From the NCBI GenBank assembly GCA_902527545.1, contig CABZPR010000004.1, forward strand, positions 1 to 64,000: a stretch of 64,000 nt of DNA, written 5' to 3'. Each line of letters begins with the position of its first letter. Within the stretch, counting starts at the first letter, position 1. Position numbers and translations under genes: made by a program. Below are positions 1 through 8,699 of the stretch, in pieces. Source of the DNA: an uncultured Alphaproteobacteria bacterium. Its GTDB lineage: Bacteria > Pseudomonadota > Alphaproteobacteria > HIMB59. The notes under the pieces are model-generated. The model had not been told where the DNA came from. It worked only from the letters and a program-made list of their open reading frames with translations, and did no database searches.

Positions 1-1
1 A

Positions 2-169
2 AATAAAAACTCTTATCAACTATCTATTGATCCATCAAATTATAAAAAATTGAAATACTTTACAGGTTTAGAACTAAAGATATTATCTTATGAACAAAAT
101 AAAATAATATTAAATTTTGAAAACTTTTATAATGATAAACAGATTAATTTTTTGGTAAACTTTTTTTAG
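2..169 (+). CDS. C-terminal fragment of an unidentified protein upstream of hda
   Basis: An open frame runs from the window edge for 55 codons to a TAG whose G is the first base of the hda GTG start (TAGTG). The readable tail contains FTGLELKILSYEQNKI and ends in NFF. The tight coupling and shared frame bias suggest a real gene co-transcribed with hda. In alphaproteobacteria a DUF2066 protein or a permease often precedes hda, but this tail is too short for me to assign to either. Confidence 0.55.
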   Translation, partial: NKNSYQLSIDPSNYKKLKYFTGLELKILSYEQNKIILNFENFYNDKQINFLVNFF

Positions 170-789
170 TGCAAACATTCCTTAATTTAGATAGTTCTGA
201 TGAGGAAATATTATATTCTTCAGAAAATGAGTCAGTTATTCAAGCACTCAAGAGAAGAGATGAATACTTAATTATTTATGGACCTATAAAATCTGGTAAA
301 ACCACTATCGCAAATAAATTCTCTAAAGATTTTAATATTAATATGATTAATAAAATTCCTAGAGATTTAAATATAAAAAAAGAAACTTATTTAGACTTAA
401 ATAACCTACCAGCAAAAGATGAGAATTTTTTCCATTTCTTACAGCATTTTATAACAAATAACATTCCTTTGACTATATTTACCTCCGAAAATTCTATTGA
501 AAATTTATCTGAAAAAATTTATTTCCCTGATGTTACTTCAAGATTAAGGCAATTTAACTCATGTAATATACAAAATCCGAGTAAAGATCTTCTTTTTAAA
601 TTAATAAATAAATATTTGTTTTTAAAATCTATTAGTGTCCCAGAGCAAATTATTGCTGAAGTAATGAAATATATTGAAAGAACATACATAGCAGCATTTG
701 AGGCCGCAAAAACCATTAATCATTTGCTTTATGAGAATAACCATAATATTAATTTGTCTCTGATTAGGAAGCATTATGAACAAATATAG
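169..789 (+). CDS. hdaA: Hda/DnaA-related regulatory ATPase (HdaA type)
   Basis: A 206-residue DnaA-family AAA+ protein without the DNA-binding domain IV. In this family Hda binds the beta clamp and stimulates ATP hydrolysis by DnaA after initiation. A P-loop GPIKSGKTT is at about residues 38-46, a TSRLRQFN stretch matches the box VII/arginine-finger region, and a C-terminal helix ERTYIAAFEAAKTIN corresponds to sensor II. The Walker B region reads YLDLNNL rather than the usual hydrophobic-DD form, so the ATPase site may be altered. The start is GTG, overlapping the previous stop by one base. It overlaps aspS by 14 bp. Length and position fit HdaA of alphaproteobacteria, where it lies near other housekeeping genes. 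Confidence 0.85.
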   Translation: MQTFLNLDSSDEEILYSSENESVIQALKRRDEYLIIYGPIKSGKTTIANKFSKDFNINMINKIPRDLNIKKETYLDLNNLPAKDENFFHFLQHFITNNIPLTIFTSENSIENLSEKIYFPDVTSRLRQFNSCNIQNPSKDLLFKLINKYLFLKSISVPEQIIAEVMKYIERTYIAAFEAAKTINHLLYENNHNINLSLIRKHYEQI

Positions 790-2551
790 AGACTATTATT
801 TAAAAGATATTAATAGTGATCTAGTAGATAAAAAAATTACGGTTTCTGGATGGGTTAATAGATCAAGAGATCACGGCAATTTATTATTTATAGATTTAAG
901 AGACTCAACTTCACTCTTACAATGTGTTGTAGATAATACTTCTGTAAATTTTCCTGAATTATCAAAAATTAAAAACGAAGATGTTATTAAAATTTATGGT
1001 CAAATAAACAAAAGAAGTGAGGAAACTATAAATACGAACTTAGACTCGGGTGAAGTTGAATTAAAAATTGAAACTTTTGAAATATTAAGCCGATGCTCAA
1101 AAACCCTTCCGCTCGAGGTAAATTCAGATAGTGATTATGGTGAAGAGGTAAGATTAAAATATAGATATTTAGACCTTAGAAGATCTAAAATGCAACGTAA
1201 CATTAAGTTAAGAAATCAAATTATAAATTATGTAAGAGATTTTATGAATAATGAGGGTTTCATGGAATTAGCAACCCCAATTCTGACAGCCCCCTCCCCA
1301 GAAGGGGCTAGAGATTACCTGGTACCTTCCAGAATACATAAAGGATCATTTTATGCTTTACCTCAAGCACCTCAGCAATTTAAGCAACTTTACATGGCTT
1401 CCGGTGTTGATAAATATTTTCAAATAGCTCCGTGTTTTAGGGATGAAGATAGTAGGGCTGATAGATCACCCGGTGAATTTTATCAAATTGATATGGAGAT
1501 GAGTTTTGCCACACAAGAGGATGTTTTAGACGTCATCAGTCGTTTATTATTTAATACTTTTGATAGATTTAAACCTAAAGATAAATTAGTAAATAAACTT
1601 CCATTTCCAACTTTTACTTATAAAGATAGTGTTGAGAGTTTCGGATGCGATAAACCAGATTTAAGAAATCCTCTAAGATTAGTTAATGTAACAAATTTTT
1701 TTGAAGGTTCAGGACTTAAAATTTTTGAAAATTTGATAAATAAGGGTGCTATTGTTAATTGTATTCAAGCTCTCAATTCTGACGGTAAGCCAAGAAGTTT
1801 TTATGATAACCTTAATAAATGGGCTCAAGAACAAGGAAAAAAAGGTCTTGGATATATCAACTTTGAAAATTTATCACCAAAAGGCCCATTAGCTAAAAAT
1901 TTTAATCAAGAAAAGTTAAATCAAATGATTAAATATAATCATTTTAATCAAAATGATGGATTACTTTTCGTGTGTGATTTACCAGAAGAGTCATATGAAT
2001 TCTCGTCAAAAGTTATTTCAAAAGTAGGAGAGGATTTAAATTTAATTGATCAAAATAAATATGAATTTTGCTGGATTGTTGACTATCCAATGTATGAAAA
2101 AGATGCTTTAACTGGCAAGGTTGACTTTAGTCACAATCCTTTTTCTATGCCTCAAGGAGGAATGGATGCATTGACGAAAGATGACCCCTTGAATGTTTTA
2201 GCATATCAATATGACATCGTATGTAATGGAATAGAATTGTCATCTGGAGCCATAAGAAATCATAGACCAGATATTATGAAAAAAGCTTTTGAAATTGCAG
2301 GATATGGTGAAAGTGAGATTAAATCAAAATTTAGTGCTTTGTTTGATGCTTTTCATTATGGAGTTCCCCCTCACGGAGGATGTGCACCGGGTCTAGACAG
2401 AATAATTATGTTACTCAGTGAAAATGAAAATATCAGAGAAGTAATAGCTTTTCCTTTTAACCAAAGAGCTCAAGACTTAATGATGAACGCACCAGTTAAA
2501 ATAGAGGATAAACAGTTAAAAGAGTTAAATTTAAAAAAAGTTAGCGATTAG
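776..2551 (+). CDS. aspS: aspartyl-tRNA synthetase
   Basis: A class II aminoacyl-tRNA synthetase of 591 residues, the usual length of the bacterial type with the GAD insertion. The N-terminal OB fold carries GWVNRSRDHGNLLFIDLRD. Motif 2 is visible as FRDEDSRADRSPGEFYQID and motif 3 as GGCAPGLDRIIMLL near the C terminus. It charges tRNA-Asp, and alphaproteobacterial forms are often non-discriminating and also charge tRNA-Asn, which fits the gatCAB amidotransferase encoded a few kilobases away. The ATG lies inside the end of hda (14 bp overlap), suggesting translational coupling. Its 3' end overlaps the convergent topA by 11 bp. Confidence 0.98.
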   Translation: MNKYRDYYLKDINSDLVDKKITVSGWVNRSRDHGNLLFIDLRDSTSLLQCVVDNTSVNFPELSKIKNEDVIKIYGQINKRSEETINTNLDSGEVELKIETFEILSRCSKTLPLEVNSDSDYGEEVRLKYRYLDLRRSKMQRNIKLRNQIINYVRDFMNNEGFMELATPILTAPSPEGARDYLVPSRIHKGSFYALPQAPQQFKQLYMASGVDKYFQIAPCFRDEDSRADRSPGEFYQIDMEMSFATQEDVLDVISRLLFNTFDRFKPKDKLVNKLPFPTFTYKDSVESFGCDKPDLRNPLRLVNVTNFFEGSGLKIFENLINKGAIVNCIQALNSDGKPRSFYDNLNKWAQEQGKKGLGYINFENLSPKGPLAKNFNQEKLNQMIKYNHFNQNDGLLFVCDLPEESYEFSSKVISKVGEDLNLIDQNKYEFCWIVDYPMYEKDALTGKVDFSHNPFSMPQGGMDALTKDDPLNVLAYQYDIVCNGIELSSGAIRNHRPDIMKKAFEIAGYGESEIKSKFSALFDAFHYGVPPHGGCAPGLDRIIMLLSENENIREVIAFPFNQRAQDLMMNAPVKIEDKQLKELNLKKVSD

Positions 2552-5054
2552 CTTTAAGTATTTTTTCTACATCCTCAATTGTTAAATTTTCTCCATCATA
2601 TTCTGGAGGAATTTTGTAATTCATTATCCCTATCTTAAAATAAAATTTTCCTGACTTCCCTTTATAAAGATTTGCTCTTTGTTTCCTTCTCTTGAGAACT
2701 CCTATTTCTCTTACTTTATTGGTAGGTTTATTTTTTTTAATAGTTATCAATTCCACTGCTTGATCTAAATCAATTTCCAAGACATCATATTTTCTTCCCA
2801 AAGAGGCAAAAATATCTTGGTATTTAACATATGGTCCATACGCCCCTATGTTAGCTATTACCGGATCTTCACTATTTGGAAAATTTCCAAGTGTTATTGG
2901 TAGCTTTATTAACTGACTAGCAATATTCATACCAATTGTATTTTGATCATAGCTTTTAGGAAGAGTTACTCTTTTAGGCTTATCTTCATCAGTGTCTTTT
3001 CCTAATTGTAGATAATATCCATAAGGACCCAAGTGAACTGCTATTTCTTTTTTAGAGTCAGCATCTATACCTAGGGTTCTTGGAAAAGTGATGATTTCAT
3101 CTCCCTCACGATTTTTTGGATTTACCTCTTTAACGAATGCACCTATAGAAATTGTAAATTTACATTCAGGGTAATTTGAACAGCCAATAAATCCTCCCAT
3201 TTTTCCAACTTTCACACCCAAATTGCCTTCACAATTTTCTGTGTTTGCCCAAGAGGAACATTTGATATCAATGTCTCCTCCAATTTTTTTGAAAATAACT
3301 GGTGATAATTCTTCATTTATCACATCAATTACTTCTCTATTAGGCTTACCCATAACCTCATTTATGAAAAACTCAAAATCTTTCCAAAAATTTAAAACAA
3401 TATTTTTCCATTCTGCTTTATCAGCAGCTACATCATCAAGCTGATTTTCTAAATCAGCTGTAAATTTGTATTCAAGAAATTTTTTAAAATAATTACATAA
3501 AAATACATTTACTACTCTACCGCGATCATTAAGTATAAATGATTTTCCACTTTTTAAAACATAACCCCTATTAACAATTGTTTGAATTATAGAGGCATAG
3601 GTTGAAGGTCTTCCAATTTCTAACTCTTCTAATTTCTTTACTAAACTGGCATCAGTATATCTAGATGGAGGAGAAGTATATGACTCTAGTGTTTCAACTT
3701 CACTTACAGTGTATTTATCATTTTCTTTTATATTTTCTAATAGTGAAATAATCTGTTCTTCATCATCCTCTTGTAGGTTGTAAACTTTTTTATATCCATC
3801 AAAAATTAATTTACCAAGCGTTGCTTTTAAAGTTATGTTTTTTTCTTCACAATCTATTTGAAGAGTATTTTGGTTCGTTTCAGCACTTGTCATTTGAGAT
3901 GCTAATGTTCTTTTCCAAATTAAATCATAAAGTTTAAATTGTTCTTCAGTAAGGTAATCTTTTATGCTTTCAGGTTTTATTGAAATATCTGTTGGTCTAA
4001 TTGCCTCGTGCGCTTCCTGTGCATTCTTTTTTCTAGACTTATACTCGATCGGCTTATCTGGTAAATATTTATCACCATATTGCTCACTTATATTTTTTCT
4101 AATTGTATCAATTGAGTCTTTAGAAAGCGTTATGCTATCTGTTCTCATATAAGTTATTAAAGCAATAGTTTCCTTATTTATATCTATGCCCATATATAAA
4201 CCTTGTGCGATAGTCATAGTTTGGCTGGCACTAAAATTTAGTTGACTATTTGCTGTTTGTTGCAAGGTTGAAGTATTAAAAGGTGCTTTTGGTTTTCGAG
4301 ATATTATCTTTTCATCAATTTTTCTAATAAAAAATTTGTTGTTATTTAAATAATTTTTAGCCTTTTCAGCTAAAGCCTCGTTTTTAAAGAAGAGCTTGTC
4401 TACTTTTTGCCCATCTAGACTTGTAATGGATGTATCGAGTTTTGCACCGTTAATTTCCCCATGTACATTTATTTTATAGAATTTCTCTGGCTCAAATTGT
4501 TCTATCTCAATTTCTTTTTCATAAATGAGTCTTACTGCTACAGATTGCACTCTTCCTGCAGATCTACTGCCAGGCATTTTCCTCCAGAGAACAGGAGATA
4601 AACTATATCCCGCTAAATAATCTAAACTTCTTCGGGCTAAATAAGCACAAACTAGATTATCATCAACTTTCCTAGACTCTTTGAAACTATTTATTACTGC
4701 ATTTTTAGTAATTTCATTAAATGTAATTCTCTCAAATTTATTTTTATCTATTTTTTTTTCTAAAGACTTAACTAAATGCCATGTAATCGCTTCACCTTCT
4801 CTGTCTGGATCAGTTGCAAGGTAAATTTTTTCATAACCTTCTGCTTTTTTCTCTATACTATCCAACATTTTCATTCCTGCAGTTGTTGTTTCCCAATTCA
4901 ACTCAACATCACTGTAGTCTTCAGTCACTTTTACACCATCTTTTTTTGCTAAATCTCTAAAATGACCAACCGTAGCTATGACTTCAAAATCATTTCCAAG
5001 ATATTTATTAATCGTCTTAGCTTTTGCGGGAGACTCTACAACAAGTAAGTTCAT
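2541..5054 (-). CDS. topA: DNA topoisomerase I
   Basis: A type IA topoisomerase of 837 residues that relaxes negative supercoils. The N terminus has the Toprim signature VVESPAKAKTI, and DPDREGEAI carries the metal-binding acidic residues. The catalytic tyrosine is in TYMRTDS at about residue 305. A zinc-finger-like segment near residues 590-625 has C-x8-C spacing followed by GCSNYPECKF, so the first knuckle departs from the standard CPxCG. The C terminus holds two glycine-rich topoisomerase repeats, LGPYGYYLQLGKD and IGAYGPYVKY. It is the last gene of the minus-strand run ruvX-pyrB-plsY-topA, two bases after plsY. The usual alphaproteobacterial neighbour dprA is absent between them. Confidence 0.98.
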   Translation of the reverse strand: MNLLVVESPAKAKTINKYLGNDFEVIATVGHFRDLAKKDGVKVTEDYSDVELNWETTTAGMKMLDSIEKKAEGYEKIYLATDPDREGEAITWHLVKSLEKKIDKNKFERITFNEITKNAVINSFKESRKVDDNLVCAYLARRSLDYLAGYSLSPVLWRKMPGSRSAGRVQSVAVRLIYEKEIEIEQFEPEKFYKINVHGEINGAKLDTSITSLDGQKVDKLFFKNEALAEKAKNYLNNNKFFIRKIDEKIISRKPKAPFNTSTLQQTANSQLNFSASQTMTIAQGLYMGIDINKETIALITYMRTDSITLSKDSIDTIRKNISEQYGDKYLPDKPIEYKSRKKNAQEAHEAIRPTDISIKPESIKDYLTEEQFKLYDLIWKRTLASQMTSAETNQNTLQIDCEEKNITLKATLGKLIFDGYKKVYNLQEDDEEQIISLLENIKENDKYTVSEVETLESYTSPPSRYTDASLVKKLEELEIGRPSTYASIIQTIVNRGYVLKSGKSFILNDRGRVVNVFLCNYFKKFLEYKFTADLENQLDDVAADKAEWKNIVLNFWKDFEFFINEVMGKPNREVIDVINEELSPVIFKKIGGDIDIKCSSWANTENCEGNLGVKVGKMGGFIGCSNYPECKFTISIGAFVKEVNPKNREGDEIITFPRTLGIDADSKKEIAVHLGPYGYYLQLGKDTDEDKPKRVTLPKSYDQNTIGMNIASQLIKLPITLGNFPNSEDPVIANIGAYGPYVKYQDIFASLGRKYDVLEIDLDQAVELITIKKNKPTNKVREIGVLKRRKQRANLYKGKSGKFYFKIGIMNYKIPPEYDGENLTIEDVEKILKANR

Positions 5055-5056
5055 AA

Positions 5057-5641
5057 CTATAAATTTATTTTATTTTCTTCGCCTTTAATTAATCTTTTAA
5101 TATTTGAATTATGTTTAAAAAATATTAAAAGAAAAATAATAAAAACTATTCCTTTTTCTAAGTTGCCATAAATAAAAATTAATTGATAAATTGTCAAAAG
5201 AAATATTGATAAAAGGGCTCCTAAAGAAGAAAGTTTAGTGATTTTGACTGTAAAAAACCACAGGATCATTGCTAAAATCGTTGGAATAGGAGTTAAAAAT
5301 AAATTTGCACCAAAAAAACATGCCACACCTTTTCCACCCTTAAAATAAAGCCAAATTGGAAAAATATGTCCAATTATAGAAAAAAGAAAAATTAAATATT
5401 TATATTTAAGGTAGTGTTCTGGAAATAAATAATAAATTATTAAAAATGCAAAAATTGGTTTTATTCCATCCAATAACAGGACAACAATACCAGCTTTTTT
5501 TGAAACACTTCTGTATACATTGGTTGCACCTATATTACCTGATCCTGTCTTGGTTATGTCTTTGTTTGTTAAAAATTTGGTTATTAGTTTCCCAAAAGGT
5601 ATGGATCCCATCAAATAGGCAAACGTTAATATTAGAAACAT
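5057..5641 (-). CDS. plsY: glycerol-3-phosphate acyltransferase PlsY
   Basis: An inner-membrane acyltransferase that moves the acyl group from acyl-phosphate, the product of PlsX (encoded here at 25.3 kb), to glycerol 3-phosphate in phospholipid synthesis. All three PlsY motifs are visible: GSIPFGKLI near the N terminus, GSGNIGATNVYR, and KGGKGVA. About five hydrophobic segments follow the family topology. The ORF track begins eight residues earlier; I prefer the ATG at 5641 because it overlaps the pyrB stop as TGATG and gives the family-typical start MFLILTFAYLMGSIPFG. That makes 194 residues. Confidence 0.95.
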   Translation of the reverse strand: MFLILTFAYLMGSIPFGKLITKFLTNKDITKTGSGNIGATNVYRSVSKKAGIVVLLLDGIKPIFAFLIIYYLFPEHYLKYKYLIFLFSIIGHIFPIWLYFKGGKGVACFFGANLFLTPIPTILAMILWFFTVKITKLSSLGALLSIFLLTIYQLIFIYGNLEKGIVFIIFLLIFFKHNSNIKRLIKGEENKINL

Positions 5642-6534
5642 CACTCTAATATATAACGTAAACAAGCCATCCTGAGGTAAACACCCATCTCAACTTGTTT
5701 TAAGATCAGTGATTTAGGATAATTATCTAAAACTTCATCACTAATCTCAATGTTTCTATTTACTGGGCCAGGGTGCATCAAATATGGCTTATTTAACAGA
5801 TGGTTATTTTGTAAACAAAATTCTTTTTTAAAAGATTTCATCATATTCTTTGCATCTTTTGGAATTCTCTCTTTTTGAACTCTCAACATCATCAAGACAT
5901 CTAGTTTTTCAAGATAATTAAGATTTTTATGAAATTTAATTTTATCATTTATTTTAATCAATTCATTTCTGTTTAAAAAATATGTAGGTGCTATTATATG
6001 AATTTGATAGCCCATTTTTGAAAGAAGTTTGATATTTGAGTGAGCTACTCTGCTATGTTTAATATCTCCACAAATACCAATTTTTATTTTTTTCTTTTTA
6101 AAAATTTCTTTTATTACACAATAATCAAGTAGTGCCTGTGTGGGATGTTCATTAGTCCCATCTCCAGCATTTATTACAGGAACATTACTTTTCTTTGCTA
6201 TGTTCATCGGTGAAAAATTATTTTTATCTCTAATTACTAAAGCATCTGGTTTCATACTCATCAAAGTATCCATGGTGTCATTAAAAGTTTCACCTTTAGA
6301 CAAAGAACTTTTTTCAAAATTTATATTAACTGAATTGTATCCCAAATTTTTTGCTGCAAGTTCAAAACTTATTGTAGTTCTTGTAGAGGGCTCTAAAAAC
6401 AAGTTAAAAATATTTTTTGTTTTATTTCCTAAAATTCTTTTTTTTGATTTTTTAAATTTTATAGCTAACTCAGCAATAGAGCGAATATCCTTAGCTGATA
6501 GATCGTCTATAGAAGTGATCTTTCTATTTTTCAC
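5641..6534 (-). CDS. pyrB: aspartate carbamoyltransferase catalytic subunit
   Basis: Catalyses carbamoyl phosphate plus aspartate to carbamoyl aspartate, the committed step of pyrimidine synthesis. The carbamoyl-phosphate loop LEPSTRTTISFE is at about residues 47-58. DGTNEHPTQALLDY and LMHPGPVNR are also family signatures. Length (297) is normal. It is followed by plsY with a one-base stop/start overlap, and preceded by ruvX, which it overlaps by 11 bp. In many alphaproteobacteria the order is pyrB-pyrC-plsY; dihydroorotase (pyrC) is absent from this slot. No regulatory subunit (pyrI) is visible. Confidence 0.97.
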   Translation of the reverse strand: MKNRKITSIDDLSAKDIRSIAELAIKFKKSKKRILGNKTKNIFNLFLEPSTRTTISFELAAKNLGYNSVNINFEKSSLSKGETFNDTMDTLMSMKPDALVIRDKNNFSPMNIAKKSNVPVINAGDGTNEHPTQALLDYCVIKEIFKKKKIKIGICGDIKHSRVAHSNIKLLSKMGYQIHIIAPTYFLNRNELIKINDKIKFHKNLNYLEKLDVLMMLRVQKERIPKDAKNMMKSFKKEFCLQNNHLLNKPYLMHPGPVNRNIEISDEVLDNYPKSLILKQVEMGVYLRMACLRYILE

Positions 6535-6970
6535 TAGAGGAGTTTCTATACAAACTTAGAAAATCATCAAGTATTAAACATGCGCTCTTTTGATGAATAT
6601 TAGTATTTTCTGAATTTTTCATTGATTTATAGGGCTTACTAGACAATCTCTCATCGATAAACAAAATTGGACAAGAGATAATTTTCTCTAATTTTTCGGC
6701 AAATATTTCAACTTTATTTACCATTTCAGATAAAGAGCCATCAAGATGGTAAGGTTTACCAATCACTATTCCATGAACATTTTCAGTTGTTATAATTTCT
6801 ATAATTTTTTCGAATAATAATGTTTCGGTAAAAGTTCCGTAAGGAATAGAAATGATATTTGATGGATCGCTGATAGCCATTCCAATGTGTTTTAGACCAT
6901 AATCTATAGCAATAAATTTCTTGGTATAATTATTGCTTACAAGAAAATCTGATATAGTATCGACGACCAT
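6524..6970 (-). CDS. ruvX: RuvX/YqgF-family Holliday-junction resolvase-like nuclease
   Basis: A small RNase H-fold protein of the YqgF family, linked to pre-16S rRNA 5' processing and classed as a putative Holliday junction resolvase. The first strand FIAIDYGLKHIGMAISDP carries the catalytic Asp, GIVIGKPYHLDGS matches the second motif, and FIDERLSS the third. Two ATG codons are possible, at 6982 or 6970; the shorter (148 residues) avoids overlap with gatC, whose ATG is at 6972 on the other strand. It heads the ruvX-pyrB-plsY-topA run. Confidence 0.9.
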   Translation of the reverse strand: MVVDTISDFLVSNNYTKKFIAIDYGLKHIGMAISDPSNIISIPYGTFTETLLFEKIIEIITTENVHGIVIGKPYHLDGSLSEMVNKVEIFAEKLEKIISCPILFIDERLSSKPYKSMKNSENTNIHQKSACLILDDFLSLYRNSSSEK

Positions 6971-6971
6971 T

Positions 6972-7253
6972 ATGAGTGACATTGATATTAAAAGAATTTC
7001 TTATTTAGCAAAGTTAAAATTACCCTCAGAAAAAGAGGAATTTTACTCTAATTCCTTAAAAGATATAATTAAATGGGTAGATAATCTTAAAAAAGTTGAC
7101 ACAAAAAAAATAGAGCCTTTGCATAATGTAACTGAAAAAACCGTATCAATTAGAAATGATGAGGTAATTAAAAGTAATTCTGTTGATGATGTATTAAGTA
7201 ATGCTCCAGAGAGAGCACAAAATTTTTTCAAAGTGCCTAAAGTGGTTGAGTAA
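6972..7253 (+). CDS. gatC: aspartyl/glutamyl-tRNA amidotransferase subunit C
   Basis: The small subunit of the GatCAB amidotransferase, which converts misacylated Asp-tRNA-Asn and/or Glu-tRNA-Gln to the correct amide form. It begins MSDIDIKRISYLAKLKLPSE, the typical GatC start, so the first 13 codons of the ORF track (TTG start) are not coding. The length of 93 residues is typical. A possible -10 element TATAGT at 6953-6958 lies only 14 bp before the ATG, so the mRNA may be nearly leaderless. gatA starts directly after the stop codon. Confidence 0.95.
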   Translation: MSDIDIKRISYLAKLKLPSEKEEFYSNSLKDIIKWVDNLKKVDTKKIEPLHNVTEKTVSIRNDEVIKSNSVDDVLSNAPERAQNFFKVPKVVE

Positions 7254-8699
7254 GTGAAGAATTCAATTAGCCAAATTAAAAAAGCTCTTATTGAAAAAAA
7301 AATAAGTGTAAGTGAACTTTATGATGAATATTTAGTAAAAGCTAAATCTGGTAATAACAACAGCTTTAACTTAGTGATTGACAGAGAAAACAATATTTCT
7401 TCAATTAAGGACTCTCAAAACAGATATGACAATGGCAATCCTTTACCTTTAGATGGTATTCCCCTAGGTATTAAAGATTTATTTTGTACTAAAGGAATAA
7501 GAACAACAGCATCATCTAAAATTCTCAGTAATTTTATTCCTAATTATGAATCATTTGTGACCCAGCAACTTTTAAATGATGGTTCGATTTTTATTGGTAA
7601 AAATAATTGTGATGAATTTGCGATGGGCTCTTCAAATGAAACTAGTTATTTTGGTCCTGTAATTAATCCTTGGAAGAATAAAAATTCTCAAAAAGATAAT
7701 CTTGTTCCAGGCGGCTCCTCAGGGGGTTCAGCAGCAGCTGTGGCAGAGGGTTCATGTGTAGCTTCAATAGGTACAGATACTGGTGGTTCAATTAGACAGC
7801 CAGCTAGCTTATGTGGAATAGTTGGTTTAAAACCTACATTTGGCTCATGTTCAAGATGGGGAATTGTAGCTTTTGCCTCTAGTTTAGATCAAGCAGGACC
7901 TTTGACAAACTGTGTTGAGGATGCGGCTTATATTTTAAATTCAGTAAACAAACATGATTTTAATGACTCTACTAGTTCAAATCATCAAAGAGAGGATTAT
8001 TTAATTGATATGAACAACAGTCTTGAAAAGAAAGTTAAAATTGGAATTCCCTCTGACTATCTCGAAGATGTCAGTGACGACATTTTAAATCAAATTGATA
8101 ATACAAAAAAAGCACTCTCCAAACATGGCATAGAATTTGTAGATGTAGAATTTAAGACTACTGAATACGCACTTTCAACTTATTATATTTTAGCACCTGC
8201 TGAAGCCTCGTCAAATTTAGCAAGATATGATGGTGTACGCTACGGAGTTAGAGAAGATGGCGAAAGTCTTGACGATATTTATCTAAATTCGAGAACAAAG
8301 GGATTTGGTGATGAAGTGACCAGAAGAATTCTTATAGGTGCTTATGTTTTGTCAGCCGGTTATTACGATGCTTACTACAGACAAGCTCAAAAAGTTAGAA
8401 GATTAATTAAAAATGATTTTCAAAGAATTTTAAACGAAGTTGACTTTATACTAACACCCACAACACCAAATGAGGCTTTTAAAATTGGTGATAAACTTGA
8501 TCCTATATCTATGTATAAAAATGATATTTATACTGTTCCCACAAGTCTTGCTGGCCTTCCTGGGATATCTATTCCATCTGGTTTAAGTAAAAATGGTCTA
8601 CCTTTGGGGGTTCAATTTATTGGAAATTATTTTGAAGAAAAAACACTTTTACAGTTAGCAGCGCTTGCAGAAAAGGAATTAAGTTTCAATGAGCAATAA
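7254..8699 (+). CDS. gatA: aspartyl/glutamyl-tRNA amidotransferase subunit A
   Basis: The amidase-signature subunit that releases ammonia from glutamine for transamidation. The Ser-cisSer-Lys machinery is visible: Lys in GIPLGIKDLFCTKG, the glycine/serine loop GGSSGGSAAAVAEG, and the nucleophile region GTDTGGSIRQPASLCG. At 481 residues it is of normal length. The GTG start follows the gatC stop (TAAGTG), and the end overlaps gatB by 11 bp, so all three subunits are probably translationally coupled. Confidence 0.98.
   Translation: MKNSISQIKKALIEKKISVSELYDEYLVKAKSGNNNSFNLVIDRENNISSIKDSQNRYDNGNPLPLDGIPLGIKDLFCTKGIRTTASSKILSNFIPNYESFVTQQLLNDGSIFIGKNNCDEFAMGSSNETSYFGPVINPWKNKNSQKDNLVPGGSSGGSAAAVAEGSCVASIGTDTGGSIRQPASLCGIVGLKPTFGSCSRWGIVAFASSLDQAGPLTNCVEDAAYILNSVNKHDFNDSTSSNHQREDYLIDMNNSLEKKVKIGIPSDYLEDVSDDILNQIDNTKKALSKHGIEFVDVEFKTTEYALSTYYILAPAEASSNLARYDGVRYGVREDGESLDDIYLNSRTKGFGDEVTRRILIGAYVLSAGYYDAYYRQAQKVRRLIKNDFQRILNEVDFILTPTTPNEAFKIGDKLDPISMYKNDIYTVPTSLAGLPGISIPSGLSKNGLPLGVQFIGNYFEEKTLLQLAALAEKELSFNEQ

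Noticed and set aside
6140-6559. 139-residue plus-strand ORF opposite pyrB
   Set aside because: pyrB is certain by motifs on the minus strand; the plus frame is its mirror with no recognisable domain.
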